From: Nodosilinea foveolarum
GTDB taxonomy: Bacteria; Cyanobacteriota; Cyanobacteriia; Phormidesmidales; Phormidesmidaceae
Direction: 5' to 3'
Assembly: GCA_003242035.1 (NCBI GenBank)
Contig: QBMC01000003.1
Span: forward strand, 1 to 64,000
DNA length: 64,000 nucleotides
The translations under genes were made by a program, and so were the position numbers. The notes beneath the pieces are model-generated. The model saw only the letters and a list, made by a program, of their open reading frames with translations, was not told where the DNA came from and did not search any database. Positions 50,861 to 59,500 of the stretch are shown piece after piece. Positions within the stretch are counted from its first letter, which is position 1. Each line of letters starts with the position of its first letter.

Positions 50861-51029
50861 GGTTGCAAGCTAGCAACCATGTCACCGCCCGAAAAATTTA
50901 GCCGTTGTCGGCATTGGTTCGCACCCAACGCCGACAACTAACCTCAAAACTGACACAAGCAGTAAAGAGGCTTTGGCCATTGTGCCATAGCCACCCTGAC
51001 CCCTGACAAGTTAGAGTGGCTATCTTTTT
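50861..51029 (+). ncRNA. Candidate structured leader or ncRNA upstream of the small ORF at 51065
   Basis: GGTTGC/GCAACC; GTTGTCGGCATTGG/CCAACGCCGACAAC; GGCTTTGGC/GCCATAGCC overlapping ATAGCCACCCT/AGAGTGGCTAT + CTTTTT. Confidence 0.5.
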
Positions 51030-51064
51030 CGTGGCTTTCTTCCACAACCTCACCGGAGAAAACC

Positions 51065-51352
51065 ATGAAAACTATATGTTTCACGAGCGATCGCCCCTCA
51101 GCGGCGGGTCAAATCACGCTGGCTCCTTTGCCCATGCTGTCGCAGATAACGCCCGTTGGCAACGCTGCTAGAGAACCGCTGCGTCACATTCTGCTAGGCA
51201 GTCCCGCTGCGGTGCGACAAACGATTCATCTACTGCACAGGCTGCACTACGCCGAAACTCTTCTTTGGAGTCCCATTATGACGACTGAAGAACCGCTGAT
51301 TATTACGCCTGCGCAAGGAGAGGCGATGAGTCTTTTGCGAAAGTATCTGTAA
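51065..51352 (+). CDS. Small hypothetical protein, probably conserved in cyanobacteria
   Basis: 95 aa with RBS-like GGAGAAAACC before ATG; AVRQTIHLLHRLHYAETLLWSPIM...PAQGEAMSLLRKYL. Confidence 0.7.
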   Translation: MKTICFTSDRPSAAGQITLAPLPMLSQITPVGNAAREPLRHILLGSPAAVRQTIHLLHRLHYAETLLWSPIMTTEEPLIITPAQGEAMSLLRKYL

Positions 51353-51361
51353 CCTGCCTAT

Positions 51362-51440
51362 TTAACGTCAGTTCGGGTTAAGCAAAACCCTGAAACACCC
51401 AGCCAGCAGTCACCCCTCTGGAGGGGCCGGGGGTGGGTTT
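51362..51440. repeat. Diverged direct repeat, copy 2
   Basis: TTAACGTCAGTTCGGGTTaAGC...CCAGCAGTCACCCCTCTGGAGGGGCCGGGGGTGGGT. Confidence 0.8.
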
Positions 51441-51544
51441 CGTTGCTGTAACTGACGTTTCTTTAGCACTGCTTCGATGCTTTAGGCTCGTGACTTTGTT
51501 TTGGGTAAAAAACAGTCTCACAGTGTTAGAGCGTCGGGCAAGCT

Positions 51545-52333
51545 CTAATCTTCTTTTTTGGACGTAGGAGGATACTCTATGCTCACCCCGCCAGCGTCGC
51601 TGATAACGACCTCGCCCCCCAGTTTACGGATATTTTGAACGGCTCTTGCCTGAGTTTGTTCATCGCGAGATGTTGTTAAAATATTACCCCAGGCACCAAT
51701 CTTTGCCTGAGTGCTGTCTGGATCTGAAGCCAGGAAATCTGCCGTTTGCCGAGAGAGCGTTGCTATCAGCTTGCTATCTTTTTTGTTTGACTCTTCTGCC
51801 CATGCAGCGGCCATCTCAAAAGACTTCTGCGCTGTTTTAGAGTCATCTAAAAACAATAGCTCATCTGTACCCTTATATCGCCATACGTAGTAGCTATCAG
51901 GCGCTCTATTTTCTTTGAGGTAAGGCAATTTTGTTTCTATTATCTCAACTGTTCTGTCGGGCATTCCAGCATAGAAAGTTGCGCTTTCTGACAGAAAGAG
52001 ATAGAAGTCTTTATAGTACGGATCGTGAGCTAGAACCGCAGATAGATAATCAGGACTTAGATTATAGCCGTTAGCGTTTCGGGCTTCTTCGTCACCGAAG
52101 TATTGCAAGAATTGAAGAAATCCCCAGTTTGCAATGGAGTTTCCAAAGCCAAAGCTGGGTGTATTCTTGAGAATATTTAGCTGCTCGACAGTTTGTTCAA
52201 CCTTCGAATAGTTACTCTGAACAAAGCCATCTTTAGTATTGCTATTTAATCGGTTCAGACTAGAATACTGAAATCCGCTGATAGCGGCTATGCATAAAGT
52301 CCCTATCAATCCGCTAGTCAAATTATTAGTCAT
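51545..52333 (-). CDS. pilA-linked hypothetical protein with N-terminal TM segment
   Basis: SIANWGFLQFLQYFGDEEARNANGYNLSPDYLSAVLAHDP...YYVWRYKGTDELLFLDDSKTAQKSFEMAAAWA. Confidence 0.65.
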   Translation of the reverse strand: MTNNLTSGLIGTLCIAAISGFQYSSLNRLNSNTKDGFVQSNYSKVEQTVEQLNILKNTPSFGFGNSIANWGFLQFLQYFGDEEARNANGYNLSPDYLSAVLAHDPYYKDFYLFLSESATFYAGMPDRTVEIIETKLPYLKENRAPDSYYVWRYKGTDELLFLDDSKTAQKSFEMAAAWAEESNKKDSKLIATLSRQTADFLASDPDSTQAKIGAWGNILTTSRDEQTQARAVQNIRKLGGEVVISDAGGVSIEYPPTSKKED

Positions 52334-52384
52334 ATAGAAAGCATCTCTTTCAGGAGTATCTTCTCGATTTCGCTACACCTATAT

Positions 52385-52422
52385 AAAAAAGGAAGCGAGC
52401 TTTCGAAAAAAACTCGCTTCCT
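52385..52422 (-). terminator. Strong hairpin terminator or attenuator between pilA and the downstream gene
   Basis: Perfect 10-bp stem AGGAAGCGAG/CTCGCTTCCT, then a T-tract on the minus strand. Confidence 0.85.
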
Positions 52423-52482
52423 ACAGAACATGCTGTTCTTATATCTCAATTACGTTAAGAACAGTCTAGAAAATAGAAAGCG

Positions 52483-53073
52483 TTAGCCCCCAAGATTTTT
52501 GTATTCTACCGGGCAGGCAGGGGCACCAGCTTCAGTAGCAGCTACTATGGTGAAGTCCTCAGTTCCCTTTGCTCCCTTTGCAATAGGTGAAGCTAAGGCT
52601 TCACACAAAGTCGCAAGCGTTGTTGCTTCAGCCGCCGCTTCCGTACCTATTGTACCAATTTTAACAGCACCGGCGTAAGCTTTGAGTGCAGAAGCGGGAT
52701 CTATTTCCTTATTTTTGGCAGGTATAGCTTGTTGTCGAACGGCAGCATCACCTTGTGGTTTAATTTCATAGAGGTAGTTAGCAGTCTTTGTTTCAATACC
52801 TAAGCCCAACTGACCAAAATTGGGTGTATCAATCACAAACTTGCCGTTTTCCAGATAGTAAGCCTGCTGAGCGCGGTTTGCAGAACCAACGTAGGTCTTA
52901 GCTTCAGACTGCTTAGCTTTGTTTGCTTGGTTCAAGAAGGAAGGCAGTGCAATAGCCGACAGAATACCGATGATGATAATTACAACAAGAAGCTCAATGA
53001 GCGTAAAACCGCCGTTGCCCTTCTTTTTCGCGGCGAAGTGCTGAAGCAATTTTGCTTTAATTTGAGTGGTCAT
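52483..53073 (-). CDS. pilA: Type IV major pilin-like protein
   Basis: Prepilin motif GGFTLIELLVVIIIIGILSAIALPSFLNQANKAKQSEAK; start MTTQIKAK at 53073. Confidence 0.95.
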   Translation of the reverse strand: MTTQIKAKLLQHFAAKKKGNGGFTLIELLVVIIIIGILSAIALPSFLNQANKAKQSEAKTYVGSANRAQQAYYLENGKFVIDTPNFGQLGLGIETKTANYLYEIKPQGDAAVRQQAIPAKNKEIDPASALKAYAGAVKIGTIGTEAAAEATTLATLCEALASPIAKGAKGTEDFTIVAATEAGAPACPVEYKNLGG

Positions 53074-53484
53074 GGAAGGTGTCTCCGAGATGTTTTGAGG
53101 TAAGTTGCGTTGCGCTGCGGTCTTCAAGTTTTCCACCCTAGCCAAAGAAAGTATCAAAAGCTTGAAACCCCCACTGCGTCCGGCATTCACTTGTCTTTTT
53201 CGCTACAAATTTAACTTACCCCCCAACATTTCTTGAACAGTCAGCTTTATTACATAAGCCCGCCCCAGTTACTTCCCCACAAATCCGTACTTCCCCGGTG
53301 ACAGTTCGCCCGCTAACGCGACAAGCAAACCCAGTGCAACACATTTCATAGGTTTCCCACCCCACCCATCAAATTAGCTTGTTCGTAAAAGCCTTCCGGA
53401 TGAATCGGCAATGGGATGGAGGAAAAGAGAGAAAAGGGTGGGGTGGGTCACCCTTATGCCAAAAACCAACAACCCTCAATCCCG

Positions 53485-54240
53485 TTAACCCTCAGGCAAA
53501 CTGTCTGGATCGATGCCCTGCGATCGCAATATCTCCTCTAACTGCTTTCTGCGCGATCGCTCCCGAGAAACAGCCACCTCAGCTTGCTCAGCTCGCCAGC
53601 TCGCCTGCTCCTCCGCACTCCAATGCCGCTGACCCTGTTCGTCATACCAAGTCAACACTTCTTGAGCCAGTCCGCCCACCTCACCCTGATAGCGACCAAT
53701 GCCCAGTCCAATCTCCGGCATCCAGTAAGGCTCGCCAATCTGCAAGCAATAAGCGCCAGCCTCATCAAGCTTATAAATCTCAAGCGGCTGATGGCGATCT
53801 CTATTCCAATACTCCGGGTTATAAACCACGTAATACAGCACGCCTAAACTAGCGTAGATATCCATCCTCTTGTCATACTCCCCGCCCGGTTTGTGCGACA
53901 CCATTTCCAACGTCAGCATCGGGACAACATCTTGCTCCTCCCACACCGCATAACTTCTACGAGACTTACCGTTTTTCTTCCGCTCCACGCCCAAACTCAA
54001 AAAGGCATCCGGCACCACCGGCACCCTAGCGTTAAAGCCCGTCGTGTGATAAACCGCCATATCCACCCCAAAAAACCAGTCCATTCGCTCCGCCCATAGG
54101 CTGTTCAGCAGCAACAGAAGCAGGTTAGGCAGCAGATTCTGATCTTCATCATCCACAGGCGTATCGTCAGAGCAGGGCAAATCGGCAGTACTCGGCAAAG
54201 ACTGACGAAGGTAGGCAGAAGTCATAATTAAACGCCTCAA
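53485..54240 (-). CDS. Uma2 family endonuclease
   Basis: PVVPDAFLSLGV...VPMLTLEMVSHKPGGEYDKRMDIYASLGVLYYVVYNPEY. Confidence 0.88.
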   Translation of the reverse strand: MRRLIMTSAYLRQSLPSTADLPCSDDTPVDDEDQNLLPNLLLLLLNSLWAERMDWFFGVDMAVYHTTGFNARVPVVPDAFLSLGVERKKNGKSRRSYAVWEEQDVVPMLTLEMVSHKPGGEYDKRMDIYASLGVLYYVVYNPEYWNRDRHQPLEIYKLDEAGAYCLQIGEPYWMPEIGLGIGRYQGEVGGLAQEVLTWYDEQGQRHWSAEEQASWRAEQAEVAVSRERSRRKQLEEILRSQGIDPDSLPEG

Positions 54241-54363
54241 AGAAGCTTCAGCTCTATTGTAATGCTCGTCTGGTGGCTAGCTCTAACCCTAAAGACAAGC
54301 GACTATCCAGGCCGCTCATCTCTTTTTTCACACAACTCACTCAAGTGCAGCATCGTCATTTCT

Positions 54364-55830
54364 CTAAAACTGCTCCAACGCCGCAAATTTCCCCGTTGTC
54401 CCATGCGCCGCCTCCCCACAAGTCCTCGGCGTCGGAAAAATCTTCGTCGGATTCGCCAACCCCTTCTTATTCACCGCCCCCCGCACCCACTGCATCGTCT
54501 CCAAATCCACCGCGTTAAACATCTCCGGCATATAGCACCGCTTATCCGCCCCAATCCCATGCTCGCCCGAAATGCTGCCGCCCACGCGCACACACAGCTT
54601 CAAAATATCCCCGCCCAAAGCCTCCACCGCCTCCAGCTCACCCGGCACACTGTTGTTATACAAAATCAGCGGATGCAAATTCCCATCCCCCGCATGAAAC
54701 ACATTCGCCACCCGATACCCATGCTGCTCTCCCAGCCTCTCAATCTCACTCAACACCTCCGGCAACCGCGTCCTCGGAATCACCCCATCCTGCACATAAT
54801 AATCAGGACTCAATTTCCCCATCGCCGCAAACGCCGCCTTTCTCCCTTTCCACAGCCGCAGCCTTTCAGTTTTGTCCGTTGCATGAGTCAGCGACCTGGC
54901 CCCATTCTTTTCGCAAAGCGCCGCCACCTGCTTGGCACTCGCCGCCACCTCCGCCGGAGACCCATCTAGCTCAATTAGCAAAATTGCCACGGCATCGCGC
55001 GGATAGCAGTTCGTCGCCACCACATCCTCCACCGCATTCAGGCTAAAGTTGTCCATCATCTCCAGCCCCGCCGGAATAATGCCCGCGCTAATAATGTCCG
55101 AAACCGCTTCCCCAGCCGCCTCCACGCTCTCAAAATCCGCCAGCATCACCTGCACCGCCTCCGGCATCTTCAAAATCTTCAGCGTCACCTCCGTCACCAC
55201 GCCCAAAGTCCCCTCCGACCCCACAAACACGCCCGTCAGGTCGTACCCTGGCAGCTCTCGCACCGCACCACCCACCGTCACAATCTCCCCATCCGGCAGC
55301 ACCACCTTCAGCCCTAGCACATGGTTCGTCGTCACCCCGTACTTCAGGCAATGCACCCCGCCCGAATTCTCCGCCACATTCCCCCCAATAGAACAAGCCT
55401 GCTGGCTCGAAGGATCAGGCGCATAATAAAACCCCATGCCGCCCACCGCCTGCGAAATCTGCTGGTTAATCACCCCCGGCTGCACCACCACCCGCTGATT
55501 GTCATAGTCAATCTCTAAAATCTGGCCCATACAGGTCGTCACCAGCAGCAAACACTCCTCAATCGGCAGTGCCCCCCCCGAAAGCCCAGTCCCCGCGCCT
55601 CTAGTCACAAACGGAATATCCTGCTCGTGGCAATATCTCACCACCGCCGCCACTTCCGCCGTCGTCCGAGGCAGCGTCACCACCGCAGGCCGCTGTCGAT
55701 AGCTGGTCAGCCCATCGCACTCATACACCAGCAGCTCCTCTTTGCGCCGCATCACCCGATCCTCTCCCAGCATCGCCTCTAACGCGCGAACAACCGGTCG
55801 CCAATCACGAGTAGCCACAGCAACAACCAT
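54364..55830 (-). CDS. glcD: FAD-linked oxidase / glycolate oxidase subunit GlcD
   Basis: PFVTRGAGTGLSGGALPIEECLL; VGSEGTLGVVTEVTLKIL; GGSISGEHGIGADKRCYM. Confidence 0.93.
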   Translation of the reverse strand: MVVAVATRDWRPVVRALEAMLGEDRVMRRKEELLVYECDGLTSYRQRPAVVTLPRTTAEVAAVVRYCHEQDIPFVTRGAGTGLSGGALPIEECLLLVTTCMGQILEIDYDNQRVVVQPGVINQQISQAVGGMGFYYAPDPSSQQACSIGGNVAENSGGVHCLKYGVTTNHVLGLKVVLPDGEIVTVGGAVRELPGYDLTGVFVGSEGTLGVVTEVTLKILKMPEAVQVMLADFESVEAAGEAVSDIISAGIIPAGLEMMDNFSLNAVEDVVATNCYPRDAVAILLIELDGSPAEVAASAKQVAALCEKNGARSLTHATDKTERLRLWKGRKAAFAAMGKLSPDYYVQDGVIPRTRLPEVLSEIERLGEQHGYRVANVFHAGDGNLHPLILYNNSVPGELEAVEALGGDILKLCVRVGGSISGEHGIGADKRCYMPEMFNAVDLETMQWVRGAVNKKGLANPTKIFPTPRTCGEAAHGTTGKFAALEQF

Positions 55831-55917
55831 AGTGAACCCCAGGAAAAATCTGCCCTTCGATCCTAACGTAGAACTGAAGCGGAATATAGAAACTCAAAAC
55901 GCGCTGCTTTTGCCAAT

Positions 55918-56313
55918 CTATGCAACGGCATAGCCTGTATGCGGACGTACGTGCGGCGGATGAAAAGCTAGAACAATAGATGCCTTCGGCACCCCAGCCT
56001 CTACTAGTTCCTCTGTAATCCCGTCTTCAATGCCGTCGTAGCGAATCCAAATCTTACCGTCTCGGATTTCGGCATGAACCACAAACCCATGAAACCGCTG
56101 CTTGCCCTGCCAGTCTTCTTTCATCAGCATAAAGTGGTTTAAGTTGCGGCCAACCACTACAAATTCTCTAGTATCAGAATAACGATTGGGGATATCTGCA
56201 TAGCGCTGCAAAATTTGCTCTAGCGTCTGACGCCAATACGCGAGCGTTTTTGCGTCTAAGGTATCCACTCCAACGATCTCCTCCTCAACATACCTATCTA
56301 GCATAATATCCAA
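55918..56313 (-). CDS. XisI-like (fdxN element excision controlling factor) protein
   Basis: DWQGKQRFHGFVVHAEIRDGKIWIRYDGIEDGITEELVEAGVPKASIVLAFHPPHVRPHTGYAVA. Confidence 0.88.
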   Translation of the reverse strand: MDIMLDRYVEEEIVGVDTLDAKTLAYWRQTLEQILQRYADIPNRYSDTREFVVVGRNLNHFMLMKEDWQGKQRFHGFVVHAEIRDGKIWIRYDGIEDGITEELVEAGVPKASIVLAFHPPHVRPHTGYAVA

Positions 56314-56357
56314 TATTAGGTTAGAGATTATAGGTTAGAGATCAATGTTTCCGTTGG

Positions 56358-56405
56358 CTGAGCGTAGTCGAAGTCAAAACCCAGCCGGATTTCGACTACG
56401 CTCAA
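56358..56405. repeat. Inverted repeat element CTGAGCGTAGTCGAAG...TTCGACTACGCTCAA (copy B)
   Basis: Arms at 56358-56373 and 56391-56405; related to 28342-28399. Confidence 0.85.
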
Positions 56406-56500
56406 TCCTCGGTTACCGCTGCACCTGAGAGTTCTGAACAGTATCGCTAAACATGCGTGATAGATATCTTTAGCAGCCATGCTCTCATTCTATAGCAGCT

Positions 56501-59500
56501 CTACCCTCCGCGCCCTTTCTCCAAGCTCTCCCCATTCAGCATCCGCTGCGCCGCATCTAGCAATGCCTCTTCCAAATAGGGCTTCGTAAAGTACCCACTC
56601 GCCCCTAAGTCCACGGCCATCTGCCGATGACGATCGGCCCCGCGCGAAGTCAACATCGCAATCGGCACCCGCTTTAGCTGACTGTCTTTTTGCATCCGCG
56701 ATAGCAATTCTAAGCCGTCCATTCTCGGCATTTCAATATCGCAGAACACCAAATCGCAAGGCAGCCCAGACCGCAGCTTATCCCAAGCCTCCTGCCCGTC
56801 TCGCGCCTGCTCCACCCGATAGCCCACCTTGTTAAAGCTCATCGACAGCAGCTCGCGCACCGTAATCGAATCATCCACAATCAGCACGGTTGGCTCGACC
56901 TTCGCTGGCGCTTCTTCAACCGCAGCCATCCCCGCTTGCGCCCACATCATCGACGACGACTCTCGGCGCACTCGGCCCATGGCAATATCAATCAGCTCCA
57001 GCACGTCAGCAATCGGCATCACGCGGCCATCCCCCATCACCGTCGCACCGGCAATTCCTAGCGGCTTGGGCACTGGCCCCTCTAGCTGCTTAATCACAAT
57101 TTCTTCTTCCCCAATTACCTGATCGACCTGCACGGCCACGTAGGTATTGGCGTTTCTAAGTACGATGACAGAAATTACGTCGTCGTCCTGACTGCCCCCA
57201 TACACTCGGCCTCGGCCTAGCGTTCGGTTAAACTTCAGCAAATTGGTCACCGGCTGGAACGGAAGCAAAGTCTCTCGCCAGCGAACGCAGTCTTGATCTT
57301 GGTCGTTTTTGATCACGCGATCGCGCGGCACATCCAACATATCTTCTACCCCATCCATCGGGAAGGCAATCCGCGCCTGATTGCTCACGCAGCTTAGCGC
57401 CTTAGAAATACTCAGCGTCAGCGGCAGGCGAATCGTAAAGCTAGTGCCCCGACCCAGCTCGGAATCAATCGTAATGCTGCCCCGAATCTCCGCTAAAGAA
57501 GTCCGCACTACGTCCATCCCCACCCCGCGACCGGCAAAGTCATCCGCCTGATCGCGCGTGCTAAATCCAGGCTGAAACAGCAAGTCGTAAGTCTCAATAT
57601 CAGAAAGCCCCTCTGCCGTTGCCTGAGAAATTAGTCCTTTTTCAATCGCCTTACGCTGCACAAACTTAGTGTCAATTCCGCCGCCATCGTCGGCGACATA
57701 AATCACAGTCTGATTGCCCTGATAAAAGGCCCGCACCGTAATTTTTCCTTCAGCCGATTTACCCGCAGAGGTTCTGGTCTCTGGCCTTTCGATGCCGTGC
57801 GTAATCGCGTTGTTTACCAAATGGGTCAATGGATCGTACAGATGCTCCACAAGCATCTTGTCGATTAGCGTATCTTGTCCTTCTACAACTAGTCGGGCCT
57901 CTTTGCCACACTTCAAGGAAATGTCTCGGACGGCGCGAGGGAGTCGGTCGGCGGCCTGAGAAAAAGCCACCATGCGGGCGGTGTTCAAGCCTTCTTGTAG
58001 CTGGGTTGTAATTTGTCTAAATTGCCGAGTCACCTGATCGGAAGACTCTACGGTATAGCCAATGTCAGAAGAAGACTCTCGTACTCTGACAATTAGCTCA
58101 ATCATTTCTTGCGAGAGCGAGTGGAATCCGGTGAAGCGATCCATTTCTAGGGCGTCGAAGATAGCGCCTGTGGCGTGATTGTTTGCCGTTGCCTTAGCCG
58201 TACTGTTGGCTGGAGTTAATCGCTTGTTCGACATTAAGGAACTTTCTAGCAGCGATCGCTCATACAAGTCGCGCAGGCGCTGCCCTACATCATTAAGCTG
58301 CTGCACCTGAAACAACAGATTATCTAAAAACTGTCTTAGCCGCTCCTGGTCTCTTTCAAGCGTGTTCCGGCTGACTACTAGCTCGCCTACTAGGTTGCTC
58401 AAATTGTCTAGGTGCTTCACCGACACGCGCATATTCTGCTCGCGCATATTGACGATGCGCCGCTGCGACCTTGCGGCGGTTCGCCTCGTTGTCGGTTCGC
58501 CATCAGCCTCTCCATCTCCCAACAGCCGTTCTAAATCATCAAAGTCGTCCATATCAGCGACCGACAATCCCGACGTAGCCTCTTCACCAAACCCGGTCAA
58601 AGTAGGGGTGAGCATAGGCAAATTGCCTGTTACCGTCGGCTCATCGGCTTCTTCAGAGAGTAAAGCATCCAGGTCGTCAAAGTCCGTAAAGTCTTCGGTA
58701 TCCTGCCCTTCATTCGCTTCTTCATCGGTCTCTTCAGGGACCCATCCAAAGAAGTCATCCTCATCTACCTCGCCTCGTGGTGCCTCCTCCGGTGCTACCG
58801 AAAGATCGTCAGCATCAGCAGACAGCGATTCTTCATCAAACAGATCATCAATATCTGAAAATGCTTCAATCACCGAGCGATCAATTGATCCATTGACCTG
58901 GCTATCGTTCTCTAGTAGATTTTTGGGCGATCGCTCACTCTTATCTACCGCAAAGTCTAGTCCCAGCAAGCTATCTAGCTCTGCATCTTCAAGCCTCAAA
59001 TCGGTAATGTCGCTAATCGTTGTTTCGCCATCTGCTGCATCTGCAAACTCGTCTAAATCGCCCGAGAAAGTGGGCAAGTCTTCCTCATCAGACAAATCGA
59101 CATCCTGACTATCAGCCGCAGCTTCTCCGGCAGAGAAATCGTCAGTCTCTGTTAGTCCTAGCCCAAAAGCCGTATCGAAATCTAACAAGTCAGCTTCTGA
59201 CAATGGGGTGTTGCTATCAGCAGCCAGCTCTAAATTGTCGGTACTGTCAGCAGAGAGTTCTGTCGTTAGAAAATCGTCTTCCAATATCGAGCCAGTCTCT
59301 ACAGAATCTCCTTCATTTGAAAGAACGGTTTCAAGAATACCGTTTGTATTCTCTTCTTCAATAGAACCCGTATCACGACCAATTCCTATTCCCTTTTCAT
59401 CTGTTGCACTTGCAGGCAGCCTTTCTTCAGACAGTATCTTTTCAGACGCCTTATTAAAGTCTGAATTTTCTAAACTTGAGTCCTCAAAGTCTAAGTCCTC

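Noticed and set aside
54262-54969. 235-aa plus-strand Arg/His/Pro-rich ORF
   Set aside because: Antisense to glcD; composition typical of a shadow frame.
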